A DNA stretch of 64,000 bases from Primulina eburnea (lineage: Eukaryota; Streptophyta; Magnoliopsida; Lamiales; Gesneriaceae). Below, one piece after another: positions 24,572-35,749 of this stretch (positions are counted from its first letter, which is position 1; every line of letters begins with the position of its first letter). The position numbers and the translations under genes are program-made. The notes under the pieces were generated by a model. It did not search any database. It had not been told where the DNA came from and worked only from the letters and a program-made list of their open reading frames with translations. The stretch covers positions 11,390,485 through 11,454,484 of the forward strand of contig NC_133102.1 of NCBI RefSeq assembly GCF_022965805.1, read 5' to 3'.

Positions 24572-25846
24572 TCATTCATAGATGTTGTCTCAGATGTTAC
24601 AACATCTCGGACAACACCCAACATGCATGTGCATTTCTAGAACTTAGACATACTGCATTTGCATTCATACTGTTATATGATGTGTTATCACAATGTTGCA
24701 TAAATCTTCTGGTGCACTTACAATTTCTTGCTCTATCTAAACTTAACACACTTGGATATGCTTAACAATCTGATTAAATCACAAAATAGTTGAAGGATGA
24801 TCATGTACTCCATGACATTGTCCCATACGAAAAATGACTTGAAAAGATTGAGTACAAAGAAAAATCAATTATGCATATGCTCTGTTATCAGAAGAAAAGA
24901 TGGGAAAAAGCTACCTAAAAGAGTACAATGAAGACTGTGTTTTTAGTGTGGGAGCTATCTTTTCTGAATTTAATACAAAAGGCAAAAATAGAAGAAAATG
25001 GAAAAAGCTACCTAGAGGAGTCCTAAAGAAGACCGTTCTTCTAGTGTGGGAGCTACCACTTCTATGATCAGAAAGTTGATAAGTCTCTAAGTGTGCAGAA
25101 AAATCTAAATATATCTTGAAATTGGACGTGTTGTCAGAAGATGTTGCCAACATTTGTGACAACATTTCATTTGTGAACATATCTCATATTTGTTTTCATG
25201 TTTCTAGTTTTGTTACATTGTGTTATTAGGCATAAATAGGTCATGCATAAATATAACATTGTGAATATTGTTGGTCAAGAGGGTATTCATATTTCAATTG
25301 AGAAAATTCGATGAAAATCCGGATTTTGCTAGAAATCCAATATTTGTGATTTTTGATGGTTCAGTGGTGTTAATTCGATGTGTGCTTCTGGAATTTTTTT
25401 GAAATGATTCTTGACGCAATTATTCAGTAATTTTGGACAGTGATTACGGGCTAAAGCTGATCTTGTCTCTTATGAGAACTTAGTTTTTGACTGTCGTCCA
25501 GCTATTGAGGTAGATGTCCATTCTGGACAAAAAAGGGGAGAAAATGCGACTCAAACTCAAGGGACTATGATTTGAAAGGCTCAAATGAATTGAAAGGATC
25601 AAATGATACATTTGCTTGATTTCGTTTTTAATGTTCTGCTTTGTTAAGGTTTGTTGCCCTGATGAGTTTCTGTTTTAATGAACTGTTAATGATTTTTGCA
25701 GGTGTATTCTCAGGTGTTGCCAACACAACGAACAACACCCGTACCAACTTGATTTTATTCAGGGGGAGAAAAATTCTCATATTAAGGGAGAGTTAACTGG
25801 AGTTCAACTGAGAAATTGAGTTTGATTTGATTTTGTCCAGAAAGAC
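24572..25846 (+). other. 3' non-coding region of element 3
   Basis: No gene is seen. The region holds palindromic-motif copies at 24583-24616 and 25129-25164 and a related one near 25712. It also holds a direct repeat of about 59 bp (24902-24960 and 25000-25058, sharing GGAAAAAGCTACCTA and AGTGTGGGAGCTA). SIRE elements are known for long, repeat-bearing 3' regions. Confidence 0.6.
24902..25058 (+). repeat. Direct repeat pair in the 3' region of element 3
   Basis: Two copies of about 59 bp, 98 bp apart. Both begin GGAAAAAGCTACCTA and end TAGTGTGGGAGCTA, with a purine-rich and then T-rich middle. Confidence 0.75.
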
Positions 25847-25860
25847 AAAAAGGGAGAGAT
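25847..25860 (+). other. Polypurine tract of element 3
   Basis: AAAAAGGGAGAGAT directly before the 3' LTR, the expected plus-strand primer. Confidence 0.85.
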
Positions 25861-26959
25861 TGAAGGGAAATATATTTTTTTTATTTAATTGATATAATTT
25901 CTTATCTTAAATAATTTCCCTAATATTATCTATTCCTTGTTGATTTGATTGAGTATAATATTTAATTATGGTTTTGCCTTTCTAGATAATTATGTTAATA
26001 TTTTATTGTGATATAATATCTTCCTTAAATTTAATTTCCTATTGATAATATTATGTGGAATATTGAGTTTGCCTTTTCTAGATATTATATTTATGATAAT
26101 GATTTAATGAGATATGATATCAATGTTTAAAATGAGTTTATTTTTAATTAAACTCTCACTTTCCTTGTAAAATAGGTTTCCTTGAAGAATAAAAGTCTAC
26201 ATTTATAAATAAGAGATCAAAGACATTGTTGAAGCTCTCTCTCACTCTCTATTCTCTCTCTCTGTTGTGCACAAGGCTTCTCGATTATTCATACACGCAC
26301 TTTGGAGAGAGCTCTTGGATTGAGGATTCACGCATACTTTTAAGAGAGAGCTTTTTCGATTTATATGGTTTTCACTCTTCGCTTGGAGGTCTTCATGAAA
26401 GCATAACTTATGCACTTTTTCACGTTCAGAATTTCAGAGAAAACCTTATTCAAGAGACGTGCTGTGTTTGAAGAGTTGTGACAGGGTGTTGCCGTGAATG
26501 TTGGGAACATCTCCAGACAACATCTGGGAAGAAGTTGGCCAAAGATTGCTTCTCTTGGATCTACTGTTTGGCAACACGTTTTTGCTTTCTTGTTTTAGTT
26601 TTATTCTTGTTGTTTGTTTTTAGAAAGCATGTGTTTTCTCAACTTGTTGAGGAAATTGATTTTTGTCATAATCACTAGTGTTAAGTTTTTATGCAAACAT
26701 TGTGGTTTTCTAGTGATTAATTTTTGTCATAAGGCACCGCACAAATATTTATACTTGTGCATATTTAATCTTGTTTATCTATTTATTTCAAGTCAATTTG
26801 TGTTGTAAAATATAATTTTCCGTTGCATGTAGATGTTGTCCGAAATGTTGTCACATCTGACACAACATTTAATTCTGACAAAACAGAAATTCACTATTTC
26901 ACATCATATTCTGAGATTCTTATTATTTGTGAAATCTGTCGGACAAAATAATCCTTACA
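25861..26959 (+). repeat. 3' LTR of element 3
   Basis: 1099 bp, starting TGAAGGGAAATAT and ending CCTTACA. It is longer than the 5' LTR mainly through a small insertion near 26645-26660. The target duplication TATAC follows. Confidence 0.92.
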
Positions 26960-26964
26960 TATAC

Positions 26965-28351
26965 TTTTCAGAATATCCATCGGGCAACGAGCTCTTCCCA
27001 AAAGCCATCCGACTCACTCATTTTTTTTATAAGCTCATAATTTAAAAATAAAAAACCTATTATGTGATAATATAAATTGACTCAATATAAATTATTATTT
27101 GTGGATTTTTCTTATTACACATCACTAAAAAAGTTAGTTAAATATAAGTTTTTATTATTATTTATTGGTTTCTTGATAAATTTATTTATAAAATTTATTA
27201 ATCTTGGGTCTCATGATAAATTTGTTTCTAACATAAATTTATTTATTCTAGGCCAAGTACAAACAAAAAAACAGTTATTTATCATCTAAATTTATTATAT
27301 ATTATAATAAATTGACACAATATAAAAGTTATTCTGACTCATGAGAATTGTTCAGATATCAAGGAAGATTTATTTTCGAAGTCGACATTCCCGAAATGCT
27401 CGTCAACAAAAAAAACAAAAAACAAAAACTGCAATTGATGTAATGAGAATTGAATTGATGTTTTCCAAATGCTTACATTGCTTATAAAATCTTGTTGGCT
27501 ATCTCGGTTAATCGGAAGTTGTATTGCCTAAATATCCTACCAAACATAGGATCATTTCTAGGAACATCCATACAAAACAAATGCAAGAATTTTCGTCTAA
27601 CAGAAAAAAACAAAAAAGTCTTTAATATAACTTCCGCCAATGTCATGAATCAACCAACTTGCCTCGCATATTCAGAAAACTGAAGAGTAGAACAACAAAA
27701 TATCATTCGTCTCGTGTGATTGAAACCACCTCTTTAGCCGGTCCAAATGATCGAACAGTTGCAAGTTATTCTACAACATCTGAAGTCCGATGAGATCCGC
27801 CCAACAAATCAATTCTACCAGGTACAATGGTTTTGCCCTGTAAAATCTTTAAAAGAAACAAAGCCAAAACTCGTTGTGGCTGCCATTCTTTCTTGAGGCA
27901 TCCAGTTTCATCAGGTTCAAGCTATGTAGTATGCGTTTCAAAAACATCTCGTATAAAGAATTTCAAACATTTGTCCACAGTAATCCCTGTGAAATGAAGT
28001 GGGTTATTTTCCAGATCAAGTTGTCTATGTATGCTCAAAACCTTAAAATGTAAGATGATTCTGCAATTTTGGATTCAGTGTCGGATTCAATTGTAGTTAC
28101 TACTTTCTACTAACCAAAAACAAACCGCAACTCCTTCGGTTTTAACTTCAGTGCATGTTTCGAACAGAAACATGATCAGGTCTAGCTGGTGGCATTTATG
28201 GCCACACAGAAGTGTATTCTTTTGGAGGTGGGATCACCTATCTTTATGAATCAGGGTGTACCTTAACCCCATCATGAAATATTAAGCTTAAAAACAAGGA
28301 AATGAAAACAAATTCTCACCATCACTGGAATTGAGATCATAGGGATGACTT
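26965..28351. other. Spacer between the copia element and PWP2
   Basis: The sequence is AT-rich as far as about 27400. At about 27740-27915 the minus strand has a 46-codon open stretch (KKEWQPQRVLALFLLKIL and onward, ending at TAA near 27771) that looks protein-like but is not recognised. It may be an exon relic. The part next to 28352 is the PWP2 3' UTR. Confidence 0.35.
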
Positions 28352-31300
28352 TTATCTCTTTTTGCTAGTGGAGCATAAATATCGAAGCATATACTCGTTT
28401 GAGAAACAAGTATCGGACAGATCTGTATGCAACCGAGTAATTGCATTTTGCAATGTTCTAAGAGCAGGTCGCACGTTTGTGAAATTCTGCTGAATTACGG
28501 TGCCATGGAATTTGCACAGTTCCTAAAAAAAGTCAAAAAATGTCACAATTTGTTCTGCAATGCAAATTTCTGTTTCTTCATTTGCAAGATAAATATAGAT
28601 CGATTAATGGTAGCTTTTGTGTAACCTGGCACCATCTAAGAATGAACTCCAAATGTGGACAATTTTCCAGAAGATCTGCCAGTGCTTCCACTAATCTCTG
28701 CAAATATTTGGCAGGGACTGACGAGGCAACATCTGATATATCTGCTGGGGCGACTGTGAGAATACACTTCTTTATTAGGGTATCTTCGTTCATACGCAGG
28801 CTGAGAAATAATGCTCTTTTCGGCTGATCGTCTTTCAATGCATCATCAACTGCCTACCCACAAAAGATAGGCAGGGATCAGAAAAGTCAATGTTATGGGA
28901 GTATTTCAAAGGACCGACATGAATTGCAGTTGATTTTCAGTACAATATAAAGAAATGGGACTGAATTAGAGTGCAGATTAATCTACTAGTGAGCTTTTAA
29001 AGCCACTAAGAATTCTATCCAATTCATTTTGTAGGTTATCAAATTAAAACCAAGACGTTCAACTATATTTTGATGTTCAAACAATATTTCCTTAATAGAG
29101 CTCGATGATTAAGTTTGAACAAATCGAGCTTTTATCCAAACTAGCTTGAAGTTCATTTTTCCAAATCTTGAGATCAAACTTGAATGTTAAACTAACCTCA
29201 GGAGTGACATCCATGTCAAGATCCGTGGGGTCAAATATGAATGTATCATCCATAGAATACAGCAACACCCCTTCTGTTGTTGCTGCTGCCCAACTCCGGC
29301 CGGTTGGAGCAATTCTCAAGCATTTTGCTCTAATAACGGGTCTTCCATGGTTTGGCATCGAACCAGGTAAATCATACGCCAATCTATCTCGTGTTTGCTT
29401 ATCCACGCCTTCCTCTGTGTCACTATTATCATCATCAATCAAATCCAGTGGACCTGCTTCGGTCATATTTTTCGAGTTTAAGAAATCAAGAACCCCATCT
29501 AGTGATAAATTGTGTGTGATCTGGAACCTCCGCAACAGGACCTGATACGTTAATAAGAATTAAGTGTCATAATATGATATATATATATTTAATAGAAAGA
29601 GCTAACTCATGTCGTTTTGTTACAAATAATTTATCACAATCATGTTACTGAAAAACATAAAAGAAAATTGCAACAAAATATACTATTATCCTACAAAAGG
29701 TCCAGTAAAGCACATGGCTTGAATTAAAACTGACCTGGTCAGCTGCATCGTACATACAAACGTATTTACTATTTCCCCCAGCCAATATATAGCTACCATC
29801 AGAGGAATAACACAAAGTTGTGAAGTACTTTCCGGCACTTGAGTTTGCAGCTGACCTTCGATCTGTCATCAGACGCCCACCAGCAATGTCCCTACGCCCT
29901 TCAATTGTAAACATTTCCAAGCCTTGCATAGGATCCCAAAAATGAATTTGACCATCCAGCGTGCTACAAGCCATCTGTTTACCATCAGGACGATAAACAA
30001 CTGTAAGAACATCATGTGTATGATCAAATTTTTCGATTCCACCTTTTCCTTCGAAAATGTCCCACAGGCGAACAGTTTTATCCCACGAAGAGGAAGCCAA
30101 AATAGCCTGCAAGGTAACTAGGAAACTCTTAATACAGATTAATAACCAACAATCTATCTCGTTCTAAGCTCCAAAATGCAATCAAAGAACATTATATATG
30201 CACATCTGAAATTTAAGATTAATGATGATGTAAATGAATCGTGACAGATGACAAAAATGATAGATTAGAAAAAATGTCTTCCACAAAGAATTTACCTGAT
30301 TGGGAGAAAACATTAATCCATGAACAGGACCCTCGTGGCCGCTTAGAACTTCCAGTAGTCGTGCATCCTTCATGGACCAAACAAATATCTACAGGTATTT
30401 GCCAACTACCATTTTATCAGTAAAATATATGAAGTCATATGACTCGTATCATTGAAAATATCAAGTTCAAAAATAGGAGTTATCAAGACCTCAAATGAAT
30501 CGAGAGTTCCAGCACAAATGATGTCACCACTCTGATCTGATGTTAAAGAAACAAACTGCTTTGGTGTAGGGGTCACAAATATTTTAAAGTTGCGATAGCG
30601 GAACAGATCATATGCACGAACAGTCCCATCCAGAGATGCACTCAGGAGGCAATTCTTGCTAGCCATGAAATGCAGCGCAGTAACAGCATTATTGTGTTCA
30701 GAAAATGTGACAAAACAGAAGCCTGATGAAACAGTCCACACCTGTACCAACAACTTTTAAATTTCTGATTTATGTCGTGGAAATACCAGAAAATAACAAT
30801 ACACAAGACACTTTAAAAAATTTATATTAATGCCTTTGTCCTTGGGAAAAGTTTGATCTATATATAAAGAAATAGATACAAAGACACAATGGAGCACAAA
30901 TGTATAATCTGATTGGATTTCAGATCCATGCCTCAACAACACTACTCAGTTTGCAGGAGCAATTTGTGCTCCATTAACAACAACAACAAAATATAAATAA
31001 TTATAGTCAATTGGTTGTCTTACCAACAAAATGAAAAATAAATTGTGACGAGCTTGCCTTGATTTTGTTATCATCTGCTCCAGTAGCCAAGAGCTGCGAA
31101 TCTGATGAATAAGCAAGGCAATTGACATCAAAATAATGCCCTTGTTGCTTCAGTATATAGCTCTCTGATTTCCACTCCCACACAAGCAACTGACCAAGCT
31201 TGGCACACCCGAAGGTTAACCAATTTCCCAGGCCGTTGAATATAGCTGTAGTGATCTTCTCTCTCGAAACAGACAACAAATGGATGCACACAAAATCAGG

Positions 31301-32248
31301 CATGTGATATAGAGCAAAGACCCCATTAGAAAGCCCTACTACCACCATATCAAGCCCCCGATGATAATCGCACGATGTTACCTTTGCAGGAGCCTGCATT
31401 AGATAATCCTTTTTCATCAGTTCCCATTTCATTTTATCCAATAAAACCCCATTCCCTCCATCAAATTCATCGTCGTTCCCATCAGTTTCTTTCCTTTTCT
31501 TCAAAACTGTGTCATTCCCACTTGCCAAATTCTGCTCCTGCCTCTGCTCTGGTGTCCCTGGAGAATCCAGCTCTGCTTCACTAAACCCCCATCTAAAAAC
31601 CGCTCCATCCCGTGATAAGCTATAAACACTAGCTATTCCATTCGTTTTCTTATCCACTCCAAAGAATGCGCCCACAATGACATCCCTATGACCTAAAAAC
31701 AGAAACGGCTTCTTAGAGTCACTCTTCTTCACCTTTTTCAAACAAAAAAGTCTCAAAGTCAAATCTTTGGACCCAACAATTACGTAATCCGAGTCAGGAC
31801 TCCAATCCAGACACGTAATTATATCATTACAATCTGCAAATGTTCGAATCAACTCGAATGGAAAAAATTCCTTCTTAAAACCAGGAGACCGCCATATCTG
31901 GAGTAGCTTTCCCGCAGATACAGCTATGAATCTCCCGTCAGGGCTGAACTTCACAACGTATATTCGGTGTTTGAAAGATAGGCGATGAAGGACAACCCGG
32001 CGGGAGAGGTTTATAAAGAGGCAGCGGTTGTTCTCGTCGACGGTGAACACGAACACACCATCCGATGAGGCGGCGATGTGACGTAGGTTGGTGGAGGCCT
32101 GACAAGGGAGGGTTATGGTCTCGGATTTCAAGAGGTCTGTGACGGAGATTCGGTTACCAACCGGTGAGATGAGCAAGGTGTTGTTAACAACGACGACGTT
32201 TCCACCGCGGTAGGGAGCGCCAATTGGGTTTTGGAACCTGTAATTCAT
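28352..32248 (-). CDS. PWP2: PWP2/UTP1, WD40 protein of the small-subunit processome
   Basis: Seven exons on the minus strand: 32248-31058, 30741-30490, 30388-30296, 30106-29735, 29541-29197, 28853-28626 and 28522-28352. They join to 883 codons plus TAA, close to the usual length. The start MNYRFQNPIGAPYRGGN and repeated WD40 units (ITCLDWSPDSDYVIVGSKD, ASSSWDKTVRLWDI and others) match Periodic tryptophan protein 2. The last two exons form a Utp12-type C-terminal domain. PWP2 is a U3 snoRNP / UTP-B subunit needed for early 18S rRNA processing in the nucleolus. All six introns are in phase 0. Intron 1 starts with GC (AAG|GCAAGC), the others with GT. An acidic, charged insert lies at about residues 230-270. 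No damage is seen. Confidence 0.96.
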
Positions 32249-33025
32249 GTCCGACTCACTGAGGATTCAACGAATTTGGAAAGGGTTTATGCTCTTAAAC
32301 CCTAATCTCTCAGCTGCAGTTCAACACCAAAAAAAACAAAAAGCGTGCTTGTCAAAATGCGCCATTTAAAGATATTTTTTTTATATATATATATTTTAAA
32401 AAAAAACAAAAAAATTAACCAACTTAACGTAATGGTCTTTTCTCATTGCATGCTAAGTTGCTAACGAGGCTACGATATTCGCCGGTTGGTTCGATTCAGT
32501 TTACATAATTTTATTTCGATTTTTGGATTTTCAGGTTAAAAATATATAAATTGATATTTAAATTTTTTTTACTTCAATTAAATTTTATTTTAGTAATTTC
32601 GATTTTTGGATTTTCGGGTTAAAAATATATAAATTGATATTTTAATTGTTATACTTCAATTAGATTTGATTTTTACTAAACCGTCTGGTTGTTTCTATTG
32701 AACAATTATTTAAATTAGCAATTAAAGTATATTTTAAAATATGATATATTACGTTTTTAGTTAATTTTTTTAAAAAAAACCTCTAACTATTAACTTTAAA
32801 TTGTCACTTAATATCATTTTATAAAATGTATGATCTATATAAAGTTTGGTTTAACATTTTTATCCAAAATAAAAATATCGGTTTTGTATTTACTCTATAT
32901 GAATTTGCAATTTTTTTGGTTTAAACCAAGGTTTAACACATTTACTAAAGACTTGATTACAATCTTTTAATTGAGATCCTAAATCAATTCATATTCGAAC
33001 AAAAATGAGTTTTCAATATTCAATC
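32249..33025. other. AT-rich spacer upstream of PWP2
   Basis: The first 150 bp are the PWP2 leader and promoter side. The remainder is AT-rich with one tandem duplication (32513-32679). No gene is seen. Confidence 0.5.
32513..32679 (+). repeat. Two-copy tandem repeat, period 83 bp
   Basis: Both copies start ATTTCGATTTTTGGATTTTC (32513 and 32596) and share the following GGTTAAAAATATATAAATTG, with a few substitutions. Confidence 0.85.
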
Positions 33026-33260
33026 CAACTAAGAGGGTGTTTGGCAGAATTTATAAGATCTAAAAAACAACTTATAAGTTGTTTTAGAGTTTATGAACTC
33101 TCATAATTTGTTTGATAAAAAAATTTGCAAATATCTTATAAACTGTCGATAATAAGATGTTGACCGTTTATAAGCTGTTCTAGAAAATTTTACCCCGGAT
33201 TTTTTTTCAAAAACTATCTTATTTTTATAATTGAGTTCTCCAAAATTTTCTTAATATACA

Positions 33261-33269
33261 TTCTTAAAT
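33261..33269. repeat. Left 9-bp target duplication of the virus-bearing transposon
   Basis: TTCTTAAAT, identical to 41488-41496 and directly abutting the terminal GGGGAAATTG. Confidence 0.88.
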
Positions 33270-33407
33270 GGGGAAATTGTCAAAAACTCCCTATTTCCAT
33301 TCTCAACCTCCTCTTTACTCCCTACCCCATTAAAACTTTGTTTCAACTCCCCATATCCCTCAAATTTCCAAGTTTACCCTTATATATTTATTTTAAATAA
33401 TTGATTT
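33270..33407 (+). repeat. Left terminal inverted repeat
   Basis: About 138 bp, collinear with the inverse of 41351-41487 and with the direct sequence at 46574-46710. By eye roughly 60-65% of bases match, with conserved blocks at the outer end. Confidence 0.78.
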
Positions 33408-33671
33408 CTTTTTTGTAGTAAAAGGCCCATCATGCTTCCGTAAAATAAATTGAATCTTTTACCTTTTTGACTAGAGTACCACCGGGTTATATCCACCGTT
33501 TTTTACGAACTGCTCCTCACAGTCCAACCACACGATCGCAACCGATGGTTACTAAGCAGATTCCTTCAGCAATACTTAGCACAGCTCTAATTCGTTTCCT
33601 ACCTTAGAGCGTACAGCAAAAGATCAATTTTTGAAAATAATACATGATAGGGGCTAAGAGCAAAGATCTCT

Positions 33672-33699
33672 TTTATTCAAACACAAACATTTATTTATT
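33672..33699 (-). promoter_or_regulatory. Viral poly(A) signals
   Basis: Three AATAAA motifs on the minus strand (33699-33694, 33695-33690 and 33677-33672), about 130-155 bases beyond the predicted transcription start. Caulimovirids have their poly(A) signal just after the start, so that it is read twice in the terminally redundant RNA. Confidence 0.65.
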
Positions 33700-33850
33700 A
33701 CATAGTAACCTCCTGTAGAGGAGGAGAAACTTGTTTTAGCTACTTATCGTAGCTGAACTCTTGACACACATAAAACTTGAAAGAAAATATTACAACCTTG
33801 TATGAAAGAAATGGAGAAAATATTTGATGATCTTCACTTCCTTCTTTCTG

Positions 33851-33861
33851 CCTTATTTATA
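33851..33861 (-). promoter_or_regulatory. Viral pregenomic RNA promoter TATA box
   Basis: The minus strand reads TATAAATAAGG, followed by a purine-rich AGAAAGAAGGAAG segment, as in caulimovirid full-length promoters. The start of transcription should be near 33825. In this linear copy transcripts would run out through the left TIR. Confidence 0.65.
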
Positions 33862-33954
33862 GAAGGCTCCTTCGGATTTGAACTTCGGATTTCAAATCTT
33901 CATAAGCCTTTACAGCTTGCATTGGGGACCATTTGGTGGTTGAGGGGTCCCTGT

Positions 33955-34155
33955 CTAGATTATTAATCTTGACATCAACTTCTCATCCTCCTGTATCTCT
34001 TTTAGATACCATTGACGATGAGTTTCCAGGATATCGGCAGTAATTTCATCTTTTTTATACTCTTTGAAATGATTTACTAACCATTTAAGAGCTTCTGCCT
34101 CTTTCCTCTTGTATGTTATTCTTCTTTTCAAAACTTTCAAGTATACACGATACAT
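33955..34155 (-). CDS. Small basic viral frame after the transactivator
   Basis: This 66-codon frame is rich in Lys, Arg and Glu, with a predicted helical character (alternating charged and hydrophobic residues). It sits between the transactivator frame and the promoter, where most caulimovirids have only non-coding DNA. I do not recognise it. It could be a novel small protein or a chance frame overlapping promoter elements. Confidence 0.35.
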   Translation of the reverse strand: MYRVYLKVLKRRITYKRKEAEALKWLVNHFKEYKKDEITADILETHRQWYLKEIQEDEKLMSRLII

Positions 34156-34402
34156 TTTAAGTTTTGGTTCTGGTGTGTTAACTGGTTTCCTTTCTGTCCT
34201 TATTTATGGATGAATTTTCGGGACCAGTTAATTTACTTTTATTCATTGGATTCCTTTTAGATTGGTGTCCAATGCTTGCTGAGTCATCCACCATTTGTTA
34301 TTGATGGTCTATTTGTCTTTTACCACTAATTAGTGGTTGTCTTGTTTCTTCCACTCACATGGTAGTGGTCCTGCTTTTGTAGTGGAGGGTCACATGTCCC
34401 TT

Positions 34403-35749
34403 TTAATTTTGTCGAGGAATCTTTGGCTTTCGGCTTCCCCGAGGAAATCGTGAATGTGGTCCATCCCCACTTGTACTGGTTTCGGTAAAGTGTTTCCGAT
34501 CAGATCTCGGCTTGAATCCTTTACCAAATTCCGGTTCCTTCTGGTTTTGGCATTCTGGACAGATGTTTTCAGACCATCTTCCTACATGTGCCATATTACA
34601 GAATTTCCGACGAGTTTCTTTACTTGCCGGCAGCTTGCTATTCCACAAAAGATTTCTTTTCTTTTCAAATAGATCTTCTGCAAAACTTGTTGTTTTTCCT
34701 GTCATGGTATTTAACAGGAATGATCTGTTCCCTGAATGATTGTAGAATTTGAACGGAAACTTGACTTTGTCCATCTCAGTGAGACAGACCCAAATACCCC
34801 AAGCTCTTCTGGTAGAAATGTCATCTTCAGTTATTGAAGATACTAGGGGTGTTTCTTCTGTCGGAGGGTCCTTGATAAATTTCTGGATATTTGAATCTGG
34901 CCTCCTTAGCTTGATGAAATGAAAGGCTTCGTGAGAACCTTTCCCTGCTGGTTCTGGTGCTGCACTAAAGAAGTATAGCTCCAAAACATCTCCTCTGGAC
35001 AAATAATCATTGTTTGCCCAAGTCTCGTGAACAGCTTCCTGGATCCACTTTGGTAAACCTGAGATTTCCGGAAAGCTGGGTGATGTAGTATAAACTGAGG
35101 CAAGAGCCCCAAATTCATACCAAGCTTTAACCTCCTTGGGATATGAATTAGGTTTCATCCATACCCTTGGATATTTTCCTGAAACATCAACCCTATTTGT
35201 AGCTGGGTTAATGCCAATACGTGTTTTTAATTTCTCCCAATTCTGCTGATAAACCTGGAATGGAGAAATTACACCTTCATTAGTACCAACCTTAGCTTTG
35301 CCTTTGTCAATTCGAGGCCTAAGGTTGATCTCTCCCTCTTCAATCCCCGAGGTGAAGGGTTGACTTGAGGACTCAAGATAAGGATCAGGAGTCTCAATTT
35401 TTGTTTCAGCCGACTCATCTCGTGATGATCCCGACTTAACACTTGTGCAAGGGGTATTTGAATCCCCCGCTACAGGTATAGAGTCCTGTACTCGAAAACT
35501 CTCCATTTGAGAAACCAGTGGTCTCTCAATGCCCTGGAGGATAGGCCTTTGCGTTACAGACCATAACTGAGTATATGCCTGTAAACATCCTGTAATTCGA
35601 TCAGAGACAATTCTCTTATCAGCTTGTTGTAGCCTTCCCGCAACTTCTGCGTTAACAGCTAACTTGTTGAACTCGGTTTGAAGCATTTCAAGGTGTTCCC
35701 TCAAATGCCTCTGCATCTTGATAATAGCATCAATGTCAATGCTGTCCAT
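34403..35749 (-). CDS. Caulimovirid transactivator/viroplasmin-like protein (P6-type)
   Basis: A 448-codon frame in the last large position, the place of the inclusion-body/translation transactivator. It has an N-terminal helical segment, a Ser/Thr/Pro-rich linker, a central conserved block around residues 170-330 with WYEFG and EISGLPKWIQ, and a basic C-terminus containing a CNMAH...CPEC arrangement that may bind metal. P6-type proteins form virus factories and allow translation of polycistronic viral RNA. It overlaps the end of the RT frame by 14 bases and is intact. Assignment rests mainly on position and on the central block. Confidence 0.7.
   Translation of the reverse strand: MDSIDIDAIIKMQRHLREHLEMLQTEFNKLAVNAEVAGRLQQADKRIVSDRITGCLQAYTQLWSVTQRPILQGIERPLVSQMESFRVQDSIPVAGDSNTPCTSVKSGSSRDESAETKIETPDPYLESSSQPFTSGIEEGEINLRPRIDKGKAKVGTNEGVISPFQVYQQNWEKLKTRIGINPATNRVDVSGKYPRVWMKPNSYPKEVKAWYEFGALASVYTTSPSFPEISGLPKWIQEAVHETWANNDYLSRGDVLELYFFSAAPEPAGKGSHEAFHFIKLRRPDSNIQKFIKDPPTEETPLVSSITEDDISTRRAWGIWVCLTEMDKVKFPFKFYNHSGNRSFLLNTMTGKTTSFAEDLFEKKRNLLWNSKLPASKETRRKFCNMAHVGRWSENICPECQNQKEPEFGKGFKPRSDRKHFTETSTSGDGPHSRFPRGSRKPKIPRQN

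Larger units (their letters stand above)
21246..26959 (+). mobile_element. Ty1/copia element of SIRE type, internally deleted (element 3)
   Basis: LTRs lie at 21246-22325 and 25861-26959, with TATAC duplicated at 21241-21245 and 26960-26964. A tRNA-Met primer site and a purine tract are in place. The 5' LTR start is GGAATGG where the 3' LTR has TGAAGGG, so the terminal TG is mutated in one copy. The interior keeps gag, protease and GAG-pre-integrase sequence, then jumps to the linker before RT and to fragments of RT and RNase H. The phrases HMNLMGPVEVESFG and GSMHEGVQTRKKEKVDY point to the SIRE/Maximus lineage. It cannot move without help. Confidence 0.93.
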
